64,000 nucleotides of DNA from Brevibacillus composti (GCF_016406105.1 NZ_CP066308.1:282501-346500); one strand, 5' to 3'. Positions 52,675 through 61,599 are shown, numbered from the stretch's first letter. Notes: a model not told the origin generated them from the letters alone. Numbers and translations: made by a program.

Positions 52675-53568
52675 ATGAAACTGCTATGGATCATGTCGCC
52701 GGCAACAGGGATCTATAAATCAGCCTTGGCACCTTTCAAGCGCGGACTGCAGCAGATCTACATGAGTGTAGATATGATCGTAGACGGAAGTTCATACCGT
52801 CTCGTCGGCATCTATCCGATGTCCGTGCTGCTGCGCATGGAAACCAATTTCGGACAGTTTGCGATTGTCGATCAGGAGGGCAGACTCGTATCTGACTATG
52901 ATCTGACGCGCAGATGTCTGCGGATGTACCAGTTGATTGTGACCCTGGACAACAATCTGGCGTTTTTGCAAAAAAACCTGGCCGGTGATCCCCAAGCGTT
53001 CGCACCAATGATCCGCTGTGTGGAGGAGCTCGGGAAGCGCCTGTGCGCCCATCTCGGACAACAGGAGCGGGAGGCCGCCCAGGTCCACCTGGATGGCTAC
53101 CAGGAATACCTCCAGACGGCGATGGAGCTGGGGAATCAGATGAATGCCCTGGGGAGAGAGATTATGCAGCGGCTGGAGCCGATCCGGGCCGGACAGCCGC
53201 TGAAGGAGACGGAGATCGGCGTGCTGGACGGACGGATGCTCGCATTCATGGAGGAGTCTCGCAAAAGAGTGCTGGTTCTGCTCGAGTCTCATACGGCCCG
53301 GACAGAATCGCGACGATTGCTGAAGGAAGCGATGGACAAAGAATGGTTTTCCAGCGGCGAAGAAAAGCTGGCCCGCAATGTTGTCGGTCTGCTGGACGAT
53401 TCTTTCCGGGTGGAGCGGATCTCGATCCATGAACGGGGAACGCAGACGCGGGAGCAGGCGATCTGGACGATCGTAAACGAAGAGCGGGACTTTATCGGCA
53501 AGCATACAGATGAACTGCTCAAGAAAAAATGGCTGCTGGGAGCGGAAGGCGCAAGCATTCTGGCTTGA
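52675..53568 (+). CDS. uncharacterised 297-aa protein of the Tad locus
   Basis: I do not recognise the family. It has no signal peptide or membrane helix. The first 90 residues are beta-rich (MIVDGSSYRLVGIYPMSVLL), the remainder is strongly helical with heptad-like patterns (EYLQTAMELGNQMNALGREIMQRLE). ATG follows GAGGAGGACGCAACG. Its place between tadC and the pilin genes suggests a cytoplasmic role in pilus assembly or in regulating the cationic repeat protein that follows. Confidence 0.75.
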   Translation: MKLLWIMSPATGIYKSALAPFKRGLQQIYMSVDMIVDGSSYRLVGIYPMSVLLRMETNFGQFAIVDQEGRLVSDYDLTRRCLRMYQLIVTLDNNLAFLQKNLAGDPQAFAPMIRCVEELGKRLCAHLGQQEREAAQVHLDGYQEYLQTAMELGNQMNALGREIMQRLEPIRAGQPLKETEIGVLDGRMLAFMEESRKRVLVLLESHTARTESRRLLKEAMDKEWFSSGEEKLARNVVGLLDDSFRVERISIHERGTQTREQAIWTIVNEERDFIGKHTDELLKKKWLLGAEGASILA

Positions 53569-53683
53569 TTCCCACCGCGGCGCTTGTCCGCAGGCCGAAA
53601 GGGGGTGGTAGAGGGGAGCAGATGTGCATCAGTTTCAGCTCGGCTGGACTGATCCAGTCTCATAGCAGGAAGGAAGGTAGATC

Positions 53684-55156
53684 ATGTACTGGATGCTCCG
53701 AAACAGGCGGAGGAAGCAGTGCGTAGCGGGCGTGTCTGTCGTTCTCATCTTGCTGCTCAACATCCTATGGTTTGGCATCCCCGCAGGAGTCGTCTCGGCA
53801 AACGAAAAGCCCAACCCCAACATGATCAAAGCCGACGAGAAAAACAACGTCCAGCCTGCCTCTGAGTCGTCCAATGGTGCAGCTCCCGGCGCATTGCCGC
53901 AAGGGAGTGCGAAGGCTGGCGAGACGGAAGCCAAAGACCCGCTTGGATACAAAGCAGCGAAGACGTTTAACAGTTCGTATTCGTATCTGGTAGAGGTGGC
54001 CAAGGCTGTTGAGGGCGTGGCGAGCAACCCAAGCGGAGGGAATGTTGTCGTCGGCCTCATCAGCGTCGTGTCCTCCGGGGCGAAAGTATTCAATGATGCC
54101 GGAGCCGAGCACTGGAGTTCGCAGGCACTGGAAAAAGGGCTGGACCCTGTGCTCAAGGCCATCGATTTTCGCGCAGCCTTCCAATATCAGCAAACTTTTA
54201 CAGGAGCAGTAAATGGCGCTGCGAATCTCAGCTGGTGGGCGAAGCTGAAAAATGAGTTTAGCTGGACCACGATCTCCAATGGACCGACGAGTGTATTGCT
54301 CGCCAAGCTGGCGGCCCCGTTCTCCGCGATTTCGGCCGGCTTTGGCGTCTACGATGTCGTCCAGGGAGCGAAAAAAGGAGACGGCTGGAAAGTGGCCGAG
54401 GGCACGGCTGACATCATCGGCGGGTTGGCGGGGGCGGCATTGCCGTTTCTGTTGGCTACGCCTGCGGCCCCGATTGTCGCCGGGATTGCGCTGGGAGCCG
54501 CGCTGGTATCCGTCGGGATCAAGTACCGAAAAGAAATCGCGGCGGCTGCCAAATGGGTGTGGAATCAGGGGAAAGCACTGGCGGGCCGTGCTTGGAATGC
54601 AGCGAAAAATCTGGGCAGTGCGATTTCCCAGGGGACAAAAGCTCTGGCCAGTGCTGCGAAGAAGACCGCGAGCCGTGTGGCCAGCGCTGTAGCGAACGCC
54701 GCGAAGCGTGCGGTGAGCGCGGCGAAGAAGACCGCAAGCCGGGTAGCGGCTGCCGTAAAGAATACCGCGAAGCGTGCCGCTAGTGCCGTGAAAAAGACGG
54801 CATCCCGTGCAGCAAGTGCAGTCAAGAAGACCGCGAAGCGCGCGTACAGTGCCGCGAAGAAGACAGCCACTCGCGTCGCCAGCGCCGTGAAGAATACGGC
54901 CAAACGGACAGTGGCCGCTGTCAAAAAGACAACCACCCGCGCAGTCCGTGCAGTAAAAACAGCCAAGAAAGTGGTCGGGACGACGGTGAAGGCAGCCAGA
55001 CGAGCGGCATCCGCGGTGAAAAAAATCACCCAAAAACCCGTGCCGACTGTAAGAAAAGCAGCCAGCCGGGCGTGGAGCGGGACGCGCAAAGCTGCACGCG
55101 CCGCAAAGAGTTCGGTCTCCAAATTCTTTGGCAATGTGCGCAAGGCATTCGGGTGA
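53684..55156 (+). CDS. secreted protein with cationic 11-residue repeats
   Basis: A 490-aa protein. An N-terminal signal peptide (VAGVSVVLILLLNILWF, cleavage near VVSANE) precedes a 250-residue region with hydrophobic glycine-rich segments (ADIIGGLAGAALPFLLATPAAPIVAGIALGA is split here as two helices near 245-275). Residues about 320-432 are about ten units of 11 residues of the form SAAKKTASRVA, very rich in Ala, Lys and Arg, and the tail is also basic (RKAARAAKSSVSK). Such repeats resemble histone H1 tails and LEA/apolipoprotein helices. No family recognised. The place in the pilus locus suggests a surface or extracellular DNA-binding or membrane-active role. Confidence 0.75.
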   Translation: MYWMLRNRRRKQCVAGVSVVLILLLNILWFGIPAGVVSANEKPNPNMIKADEKNNVQPASESSNGAAPGALPQGSAKAGETEAKDPLGYKAAKTFNSSYSYLVEVAKAVEGVASNPSGGNVVVGLISVVSSGAKVFNDAGAEHWSSQALEKGLDPVLKAIDFRAAFQYQQTFTGAVNGAANLSWWAKLKNEFSWTTISNGPTSVLLAKLAAPFSAISAGFGVYDVVQGAKKGDGWKVAEGTADIIGGLAGAALPFLLATPAAPIVAGIALGAALVSVGIKYRKEIAAAAKWVWNQGKALAGRAWNAAKNLGSAISQGTKALASAAKKTASRVASAVANAAKRAVSAAKKTASRVAAAVKNTAKRAASAVKKTASRAASAVKKTAKRAYSAAKKTATRVASAVKNTAKRTVAAVKKTTTRAVRAVKTAKKVVGTTVKAARRAASAVKKITQKPVPTVRKAASRAWSGTRKAARAAKSSVSKFFGNVRKAFG

Positions 55157-55184
55157 CCAGCCTCGTGCAGGAAAGGACGTAACC

Positions 55185-55862
55185 ATGCTACTGAAAAAAA
55201 TGTGCAACGCAGGGATGGGGTTATGCCTGGTGCTCTCTCTGGCAGCTTGTGGCGGGGAGAGCAGTACCCCCGCCACAGGGGGCCAGGAAAATCACGTGGT
55301 TGATCGCAAGCTGCAATATCGTGCCGAGCAGCTCGGCGATCTGAAGGAAGATGAGTTGGCTGAGCGCACCAAGCAATTGGAGGCAGTCAAAGAGCAGTTG
55401 AAAGCAAAACGGGATGAGATCGTCAAGCAAGGCGGAAAATGGCTGGATTCGAAGTTGACTGTACTGGAGCATCAGGATGCGTTTCAGTCGGAAGCGATGA
55501 AGAACTACCTGGCCACACTGCTTGACATCTACCTGCCGCTGGCGGAAGGAACCGTGGATGTCGTCCCCGTGACCGCCGCCTACCAGGAGGATGGCTCGCT
55601 GCTCGCCGTGATGATGCTGAGAAACGGCAAGCCTGACACCGTGCTGACGAGTGCGGAGCTGGCTTCCGTCAAGCTGACGATCCAGCAGGGCGACGGGCAG
55701 AAAGTGGTAGAGGTGCCGTTCGCTCCGGCCCCGGAGGACGTCGGCCAGCTGCAGACCGGCGAAGCCCGCCCCATTCACATCGTAATAGACAAGAAAGACG
55801 TATGGATCAGCGATTACCCATTCCAACAAGAAGGCTATGTGTTTAGCCTGCAAGGGCTGTAA
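55185..55862 (+). CDS. putative lipoprotein of the Tad locus
   Basis: A 225-aa lipoprotein: signal GLCLVLSLAAC with lipid-modified Cys near residue 21 and a following GGESS. A helical segment (LKEDELAERTKQLEAVKEQLKAKRDEI) is followed by a beta-rich domain. Function unknown. ATG 55185 follows AAAGGACGTAACC, 28 bp after the repeat protein; the two are probably expressed together and may be partners at the membrane. Confidence 0.78.
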   Translation: MLLKKMCNAGMGLCLVLSLAACGGESSTPATGGQENHVVDRKLQYRAEQLGDLKEDELAERTKQLEAVKEQLKAKRDEIVKQGGKWLDSKLTVLEHQDAFQSEAMKNYLATLLDIYLPLAEGTVDVVPVTAAYQEDGSLLAVMMLRNGKPDTVLTSAELASVKLTIQQGDGQKVVEVPFAPAPEDVGQLQTGEARPIHIVIDKKDVWISDYPFQQEGYVFSLQGL

Positions 55863-55893
55863 CCACCATTCAATCATATCGGAGGGATTCGAG

Positions 55894-56070
55894 ATGAAGG
55901 CAAAAGAAACGCTGGTGCGTTTTTGGAAGGAAGAAGACGGGCAGGCTCTCAGCGAGTACGGCTTGATCCTGGGAATTATTGCGGTCGCGGCGATCGCCGG
56001 TCTCGTGGCCATGAAGGAAAAGATCAAAGCCGTATTTGAAACCATTGCCAAATCGCTGGAGGCAAAATAA
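55894..56070 (+). CDS. flp: Flp/Fap pilin
   Basis: A 58-aa class IVb prepilin. The cleavage region DGQALSEYGLILG shows the Flp Glu+5 and adjacent Tyr, followed by the hydrophobic helix IIAVAAIAGLVAM. It is processed by the CpaA-type peptidase encoded next, and then polymerised by CpaF, TadB and TadC. ATG 55894 follows CGGAGGGATTCGAG. Its short size is normal for Flp pilins. Confidence 0.93.
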   Translation: MKAKETLVRFWKEEDGQALSEYGLILGIIAVAAIAGLVAMKEKIKAVFETIAKSLEAK

Positions 56071-56085
56071 CAGGGTGGAGCGTCC

Positions 56086-56622
56086 ATGAGTATCGATCTG
56101 TACACGCACGGAATCTGCTTCATCGGACTGACGATTGCGCTTATCTACGATGTTTGGAAATACCGGATTCCCAATCAGCTGACCGTCTCGCTCGCACTGG
56201 TCGGACTGGCAAACGGAGCTATCCAGTATGGCTGGTCCGGCTTCGTCGAGCACGTGCTTGGCATGCTGGCCGGACTCGGGATCTTCTTCATCCCGTATCT
56301 GCTGGGCGCATACGGCGCAGGGGATGTCAAAATGATGGCTGCGATCGGGGCTGTCATGGGACTTTCGTTTATTGTCGCCAACAGCCTGGTCGTCATCGCT
56401 GTAGGCGGCGTCATCGCGATGGGACTCATTCTTCGCAGAAAAGGGTGGAGGCGAATTTTCCATCTTTTCTCCCTGCTCTCTATCTACTTTTTTACCGGAA
56501 AAATGAAAGAATTTATGAGCACTTTAAAGGATCGCTCCCAAGGCGCATTTCCCTACGGGATCGCCATCTTCATTGGGACGCTTCTGACGATGTATTTGGA
56601 ATATGCAGGAGGAGATCTTTAG
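56086..56622 (+). CDS. cpaA: A24-type prepilin peptidase (CpaA/TadV)
   Basis: A 178-aa membrane aspartic protease that cleaves Flp and TadE/G leader peptides. The two catalytic aspartates are in YDVWKYRIPN (near 22) and GAGDVKMMAAIG (near 79); the GxGD motif is intact. About five helices. The N-terminal methylase domain of longer PilD enzymes is absent, as normal for CpaA. Start lies 15 bp after the pilin gene. Confidence 0.93.
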   Translation: MSIDLYTHGICFIGLTIALIYDVWKYRIPNQLTVSLALVGLANGAIQYGWSGFVEHVLGMLAGLGIFFIPYLLGAYGAGDVKMMAAIGAVMGLSFIVANSLVVIAVGGVIAMGLILRRKGWRRIFHLFSLLSIYFFTGKMKEFMSTLKDRSQGAFPYGIAIFIGTLLTMYLEYAGGDL

Positions 56623-56743
56623 TCTTGAAGACGCAGGAAGCAATCCAGCCATCCGGATCAGCGCCTAAGTGAAGGCAAATACTGTCCGCATCCTCAGTTG
56701 ATCACGGAAAAGGAAATCGGTGCAGGGAGGGGAGCGTGAAAGG

Positions 56744-57172
56744 ATGAGAGCGGGATGGATGAAGGGGAGAGCAGTAACCAGATGGGCAAAACGAGAAGAC
56801 GGGCAAGCCATTACCGAATTCGCCGTCATCCTGCCCGTCATGATCCTGCTGATCACCGGTGTTCTCGTATTCGGACATATGCTGTACGCCAAAACGCTGG
56901 TCGTCCTGTCTGCCAGTCAGGGAGCCAGGGTAGCCGGGGCCATCTGGGATGATGAAGGAGGCGGCGAAGCGCGGCTCAAAGCTCGCAACACCGCGCTCAG
57001 CATCCTGACGAACGGGCTGAGGGGATCGCATACGGTCGATGTGTGGAAGTCGGGGGACAGCGTCCATGTATCGGTGACGTACGACTACCCGGTGAAAGTC
57101 CCGATCATCAGCGCGTTTTTTTCCAGTCCGAATGTCAAACTGGAGCATACGGCCGTGTACAAGATCTTGTAG
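56744..57172 (+). CDS. tadE: TadE-like pseudopilin
   Basis: A 142-aa protein with the TadE N-terminal motif KREDGQAITEFAVILPVMILLITG, which includes the prepilin-like cleavage and Glu. The soluble part follows. ATG 56744 follows GGGAGGGGAGCGTGAAAGG; an upstream in-frame start lacks support. Likely a minor pilin needed for Flp pilus formation. Confidence 0.88.
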   Translation: MRAGWMKGRAVTRWAKREDGQAITEFAVILPVMILLITGVLVFGHMLYAKTLVVLSASQGARVAGAIWDDEGGGEARLKARNTALSILTNGLRGSHTVDVWKSGDSVHVSVTYDYPVKVPIISAFFSSPNVKLEHTAVYKIL

Positions 57173-57195
57173 AAGAAGGGAAAGCATGAGGTTCG

Positions 57196-57666
57196 ATGAA
57201 AATGCCCGAGATGCGGAAAAAGCGGATGAGATGGAGACAGATGTGGAGAAGGTGGAAGCGGGATGAAAAAGGCGGCGCTTTGGTGCTGTTCGCCGCTTTT
57301 CTCCCTGTCCTGATTGCCATCGCCGGGCTGGTCATCGACACCGGTGTGATGGCCTATCACCAGGCCAGACTGGCAGAGGCGACGGACGCCGCAGCCTGGG
57401 CGGGGCTTGATTCCTACGATCGCGATCTGTGGAACCCGCCGCCGCCCGCAAGGCCAAAAGTCGTTCTGATTCCTTCGGAGGCGCGGGCTCTGGCTTCCAG
57501 TTATCTGGCGAAAAACTTTCCCGCCGCCGAACTGACCAGCGTTGAGGTCAGCGGAGGCAGAATCGTCGTGGAAACAGAAGTCACCTGCCCCTTTTTCTTC
57601 ATGAAGATATTCGGCATTTCCGAGAAGACCTTGACGGCGTCGGCGGAGGCCCGCATGGAGGAGTGA
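57196..57666 (+). CDS. tadG: TadG-like pilus assembly protein
   Basis: A 156-aa protein with a very basic start and the motif RDEKGGALVLFAAFLPVLIAI, followed by DTGVMAYHQARLAEATDAAAWAG, characteristic of TadG N-termini. It lacks the long C-terminal von Willebrand-type domain found in proteobacterial TadG and is thus a short form. ATG follows AAAGCATGAGGTTCG, a weak site. Last gene of the pilus locus, ending 5 bp before a convergent gene. Confidence 0.82.
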   Translation: MKMPEMRKKRMRWRQMWRRWKRDEKGGALVLFAAFLPVLIAIAGLVIDTGVMAYHQARLAEATDAAAWAGLDSYDRDLWNPPPPARPKVVLIPSEARALASSYLAKNFPAAELTSVEVSGGRIVVETEVTCPFFFMKIFGISEKTLTASAEARMEE

Positions 57667-57671
57667 GGCAT

Positions 57672-58427
57672 CTACCCGGCCTTGGCTTCTTCCCGGTACA
57701 CCTCGTAATCGAAAGCCTCTTTGCGTGCCCGCAGCTCCAGATAGAGCAGGTAGTAGGCCGCTCCTTCAAAGGGGAGAATCAGCATTTCGCTGATGATGAA
57801 AAGCGAGAAGGTCAGACCCGGCTGGCTTGCTGCTGTCGGGAAGAGCAGCTCCGGAACCAGTTGCAGAACCAGGCGTATGGCGATAAAGGCCAGCAAAAGG
57901 CCCGCTACGCGGAGGGAAGAGCCTTTTACTAAAAAGAGACTGCGCTTGAGCGAAGCCATCGCTCCGATTCGTTCAAATGCGGCAATCTGCGGGAACACCG
58001 TAAACCAGAGGAGCAGCAGCAAGCCGGGGATAATCAGCAGGATCGTTCCCAGAAAGATCGCCGCGAAGGAAAGCAGACTGGCGAGAATCACGGTGGGCAG
58101 CAGGACCGCCGTGGCCGATACGGCCTGGAGCTGCTGATCCCAGTGGATGCCGGAATCGGATCGCTTCAAGACGATGGCTACATACACCAAGTAGAGATTC
58201 GTGAAGAAGACACTTACCGGTGCCGTAATCAGAGGGACAAAGGATGAGTGCCATCCCTTCGAAAGCGCCCAATCCGCCAGTCCCTGCTGCGACCAGTACA
58301 GAAGGGACGCGACCAGAAATAGAACGGGAAACTGGCTCAGCCAGATGCGTTTTCCGATCTGCAGGGCGTGAACCAGGAGGGCTGAAATGGGCTGAGGGTG
58401 GATATTGATCGGTTGAATAATCATCAT
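57672..58427 (-). CDS. multi-pass membrane protein of unknown function
   Basis: A 251-aa membrane protein with about six helices arranged in pairs (FPVLFLVASLLYWSQQ; ASLLSFAAIFLGTILLIIPGLLLLLWF). The pattern recalls DUF975/GlpQ-membrane-domain-like families, but I cannot assign it. Start ATG on the minus strand follows AAAGGAATCAAATC. It converges on the pilus operon. Confidence 0.75.
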   Translation of the reverse strand: MMIIQPINIHPQPISALLVHALQIGKRIWLSQFPVLFLVASLLYWSQQGLADWALSKGWHSSFVPLITAPVSVFFTNLYLVYVAIVLKRSDSGIHWDQQLQAVSATAVLLPTVILASLLSFAAIFLGTILLIIPGLLLLLWFTVFPQIAAFERIGAMASLKRSLFLVKGSSLRVAGLLLAFIAIRLVLQLVPELLFPTAASQPGLTFSLFIISEMLILPFEGAAYYLLYLELRARKEAFDYEVYREEAKAG

Positions 58428-58440
58428 GATTTGATTCCTT

Positions 58441-58794
58441 TCACGATTTGGTCATTTCCAGTCGATCGCCTATTTCAGTGCCGGTGGCTGAAATCGTGTG
58501 CGGAGGCAGTTCAATCACACAGGCGGCGTTTTTGATAAAAGGAGAAAATCTCCACGGTGCCAGGTCGCAAATCAGGTGGACGATTTTTCCCTCCTGATCG
58601 ACGAACAGACAGTCGATGGAAAACCGCATAAACCAGGTATGAACAGCTTGACAGGGACGGATCACCAAGGCTTCCCCCGGAGAGAGCGTGGACTTTCCGA
58701 GCAGGCCGACCAGTCTTTTGACAGCCGTGTCCGCGCACGCCGCGTTTTCAGCGATCCACTGCCTTTTGGTTATATTGAAAATTTTCATAAACAT
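58441..58794 (-). CDS. DUF192 family protein
   Basis: A 117-aa protein of the DUF192 (CorE-like UPF0127) family: VGLLGKSTLSPGEALVIRPCQAVHTWFMRFSIDCLFVD contains the family GLL, CxxVHTxxM and D motifs. Function unknown; the fold is a small beta barrel. The first clear start is ATG 58794 after GACGAAAGGC. It lies 13 bp upstream of the membrane-protein gene on the minus strand, so they form an operon. Confidence 0.88.
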   Translation of the reverse strand: MFMKIFNITKRQWIAENAACADTAVKRLVGLLGKSTLSPGEALVIRPCQAVHTWFMRFSIDCLFVDQEGKIVHLICDLAPWRFSPFIKNAACVIELPPHTISATGTEIGDRLEMTKS

Positions 58795-58900
58795 GCCTTT
58801 CGTCTGGAGATTTCGTCCCACTTTCGGGCTTTTGTATCCTACATCATAACAATTCTGGATTTTTCTATCAAGCGCAAGGCGCTTTCAGGGGGGTGTACGC

Positions 58901-59155
58901 ATGTCGGAACAACTGCATGAGCCGGGAACCGTCACGCATTACATGAAAGTCGAACCGGCTGTTTTGGAGATGCATCCCGGTCAGACCGCCCAGCTGAAGG
59001 CTTATCTCGTCTGGATGGATGGCCGGGAGGAGGAGATTACCGAACGCGTTCGATGGAGTACCGAGCAGCCGCAGATCGGTACGATCAGCAAGAGCGGAGC
59101 GGTCACGGTCGCCGTCGTGGGGACGATGACGGTCCTCGCCCAGTACGGCGAGTAG
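58901..59155 (+). pseudogene. N-terminal part of a WG-repeat protein, ended by an in-frame amber codon
   Basis: 84 codons encoding a BIG2-like Ig domain (KVEPAVLEMHPGQTAQLKAY then ERVRWSTEQPQIGTISKSGAV). The frame stops at TAG 59153-59155, right after AQYGE where the domain should continue. The same frame is open on the far side (RTETHIDVVATG), completing the domain and running into the next entry. So 58901-60079 is one gene with a nonsense codon, or a readthrough gene. ATG follows GGGGGGTGTACGC. Confidence 0.75.
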
Positions 59156-59176
59156 CGTACCGAAACGCATATCGAT

Positions 59177-60079
59177 GTGGTCGCGACCGGACCCGCCAAG
59201 AAGAAAAGGAGCGGCGGCACACGGAAAAGCATGATCATCGGAGCGGCGCTCGTGGCCGTCACCTTGACCATCAACGGGTACGCGCTCTCGCAGAAAGGTG
59301 CGGAGAAAGGAGCCGACAGGGAGCAGCCGGCTCCTGCGGCCTCGGTCCCCTCGCCCCCGCCGGAGGGGCCGTCGTCCGCAGGGGAATCGAGCGGCAAGGG
59401 CACCTCGCTGTTTGGACTCGCCAAGGAGAAGGCGGTGGCCGCCGTCGAGATCGCATCCGCTCTGAAAGGCGAGCCCGGCGAGCACCCGCCTGCTCCTCCT
59501 GCCGAGCCGCCGGCCGCGCTCCCTGCAGAACTTTCTCCGGTAGAGCCGCCGCTCGTGGCGGGCCCCCCTCTGGAGCCGACACCCGAGCCCGTCCCGCCGG
59601 TCGCCGCTCAGACAGCATCACCTGCCGCAGCGAAAAAGGAGCCGCCCCCACGTCCCAAGAGCGCATCACCCAAGAAAAACGCCGCATCCGGCAAGATGGA
59701 GCAGCCGAAGGCACAGGCGAGCGCAGCTCCCCAGCCGCCCCCCAAACCGGCCCAGCCTGCTCCGCCGCCGAACAAAGCCGCGGCACAGGAGCCGATCCTG
59801 CAGCCCGTCCAAAAAGATGGCAAGTGGGGGTATGTGAAGCAAATCAACCCGTTTGACAAAGAGCTGGCAATCTCTTACCAGTATGATCACGCCGCTGCCT
59901 TTTCGGAGGGGCTGGCCGTGGTGAAAAAAGGGGGCAAATTCGGCTACATCAACACGCAGGGGGCTTTGGTCATCGGCTTTCAGTACGAGTACGCCGCCCC
60001 CTTCCAAGGCGGGACCGCGAAGGTCAAGCAGGACGGAAAGCTGATCACCATCGATAAAACCGGAGCGGTGGTAAATTAA
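59177..60079 (+). CDS. membrane-anchored WG-repeat protein (C-terminal part of split gene)
   Basis: 300 aa in the same frame as the preceding piece. A single membrane helix (SMIIGAALVAVTLTINGYAL, residues about 18-37) is followed by a roughly 160-residue linker rich in Pro, Ala and Glu, and then two WG-type beta repeats (KWGYVKQINPFDKELAISYQY and FGYINTQGALVIGFQY). The listed GTG 59177 has no good ribosome site, so expression would need readthrough of the amber codon or internal initiation. WG repeats are common in surface proteins of unknown role. Confidence 0.72.
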   Translation: MVATGPAKKKRSGGTRKSMIIGAALVAVTLTINGYALSQKGAEKGADREQPAPAASVPSPPPEGPSSAGESSGKGTSLFGLAKEKAVAAVEIASALKGEPGEHPPAPPAEPPAALPAELSPVEPPLVAGPPLEPTPEPVPPVAAQTASPAAAKKEPPPRPKSASPKKNAASGKMEQPKAQASAAPQPPPKPAQPAPPPNKAAAQEPILQPVQKDGKWGYVKQINPFDKELAISYQYDHAAAFSEGLAVVKKGGKFGYINTQGALVIGFQYEYAAPFQGGTAKVKQDGKLITIDKTGAVVN

Positions 60080-60159
60080 TCGCTTGCCAAACATACAGAC
60101 CAGTCAATCAAACCGTTCAACCATTACCTGTTTGGACAAAAGAAAGGAGATTTTCCGAT

Positions 60160-61266
60160 ATGGGCAAACGTTCTCTCTTCTGGATTTTGGTGCTTGGTCT
60201 CTGCATACAATCCCTGTTCGTTCCGGCCGCCTCAGCCGCTTACTATGAGGATATCCAGGGTCACTGGGCGCAGAAGGAGATCGAAGCGTTAAGCAAACTA
60301 GAGGTGTACCGGCTCAAATACGGCAATTTTCATCCCGACCGCCCGATGGCGCGGGGAGAAGCCCTGGCGCTCCTGAACCGGGTATTGGAAACGGTGTACG
60401 GACCGGTGGCCGCAGGAAAGCCGAATTCTCACATCGATCACCGCTTCTCCTACAAGCAGGAGACGGAAACGCTGCTCGCGAACATGCGCGTGATGCTGGA
60501 TGTCCAGACCGGCTTTGTCAATTCATTTGATCCGGGCGAGAGCATGCTCTACTATCTGCATCTGTCGGACCGCGGCGGCATGAAGCAGCCGCTGAAGAAA
60601 AACCCGGAATGGTGGCTGTCCGAGCAGTATTTGCAGCAGCCTTTGACCAGAGAGGAAGCGAGCATGATCCTCTTCCACGTCCTGGCCCCTTACAAGATGC
60701 GGCCGATCAACTTCAAGCCCAGTGAGGTGGAGCCGTACTTCCATGGCTACTACACCTGGAAGCAGGAGAGCAAATACCTGGATACCTCGTCTCCTTACGC
60801 GGCGGCCATCGCCGAATTCAAGCTGTTTACGGCTGACAAGACGTTCGAACCGAAGCAGCAGATGACGCGCGCCCAGTTTGCCGTCGTACTGAAGCGGCTG
60901 CATGATTTCTTGCAGGCGGACGCCCCGAAGCAGTTCAAGGAAAGCCAGCTGCGTCAGAAGAATATCGCCAACCTCTACCTCACCGTGGCGAATCGGGCGT
61001 ATCAGCTGCAGGACCAGACGCTGCTCGAGCAGTATTTCTCGAGAAGCGCCCAGCGCAATTTGCAGGAGATCGCGCCACTGCCGCTGCATGACTACACCGG
61101 CAGCCTGACGGTCAAAAAAGATGAGAACCACAGCAACCGCATCTGGATCGTCGGCAACTACCAAAATGCGTTGACCGGGAATTACCAGGTGGAGTACCTG
61201 TTTGAACCGGATTCGTCCAATCCCTACGGCTGGAAGGTTACGAAGGTAGACTACAAGCAAATGTAA
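60160..61266 (+). CDS. SLH-domain surface protein
   Basis: A 368-aa secreted protein. Signal peptide (LFWILVLGLCIQSLFVPAASA, cleaved near residue 27) and S-layer homology repeats: YYEDIQGHWAQKEIEAL with FHPDRPMARGEALALLNRVL, and a later one with LFTADKTFEPKQQMTRAQFAVVLKRL. These bind pyruvylated wall polysaccharide. The C-terminal 110 residues form an NTF2-like region of unknown function. ATG follows AAGAAAGGAGATTTTCCGAT. Confidence 0.9.
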   Translation: MGKRSLFWILVLGLCIQSLFVPAASAAYYEDIQGHWAQKEIEALSKLEVYRLKYGNFHPDRPMARGEALALLNRVLETVYGPVAAGKPNSHIDHRFSYKQETETLLANMRVMLDVQTGFVNSFDPGESMLYYLHLSDRGGMKQPLKKNPEWWLSEQYLQQPLTREEASMILFHVLAPYKMRPINFKPSEVEPYFHGYYTWKQESKYLDTSSPYAAAIAEFKLFTADKTFEPKQQMTRAQFAVVLKRLHDFLQADAPKQFKESQLRQKNIANLYLTVANRAYQLQDQTLLEQYFSRSAQRNLQEIAPLPLHDYTGSLTVKKDENHSNRIWIVGNYQNALTGNYQVEYLFEPDSSNPYGWKVTKVDYKQM

Positions 61267-61280
61267 AAAGAAAATCCTTG

Positions 61281-61310
61281 TTGACAGGAGGGGAGAATAG
61301 CCTTTATATT
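61281..61310 (+). promoter_or_regulatory. promoter of the S-box transcript
   Basis: -35 TTGACA at 61281-61286, 18-bp spacer, -10 TATATT at 61305-61310. Confidence 0.7.
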
Positions 61311-61344
61311 CTGTATATACAAAAGCATTGATACAAGAATAAGA

Positions 61345-61519
61345 CTCTTATCCAGAGAAGGCAGAGGGACTGGCCCGATGAAGCCCGGCAACCTAGCACG
61401 GAAGAAATGACTTTCTTCGGCGCCAAGGTGCTAACTCCTACAGGTAGCAATACCTGACAGATGAGAGGCGCGGATGATATTTGATATTCTGCCCCTTTCA
61501 TTTGGAAAGGGGCTTTTTT
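61345..61519 (+). promoter_or_regulatory. SAM-I (S-box) riboswitch with terminator
   Basis: Conserved S-box core: CTCTTATCCAGAG, GGCAGAGGGACTGGCCCGAT, GAAGCCCGGCAACC, then CCAAGGTGCTAACTCCT and the closing GATGAGAG at 61460-61467. A terminator hairpin GCCCCTTTC - ATTT - GGAAAGGGGC with six T lies at 61491-61517. SAM binding is expected to stop transcription of the importer genes downstream. Confidence 0.97.
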
Positions 61520-61599
61520 GATGGGGAAAAAGGTTGTCATCTGTACCGGCTCGGGACGGAGAAACGCATCGTTGCATAAGTAAAAGGGGGTTTTCCGGT

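Noticed and set aside
53765..55276. A 503-codon minus-strand frame over the repeat protein
   Set aside because: Shadow caused by biased codon use in the Ala/Lys repeats. The plus strand has a signal peptide, ribosome site and operon context.
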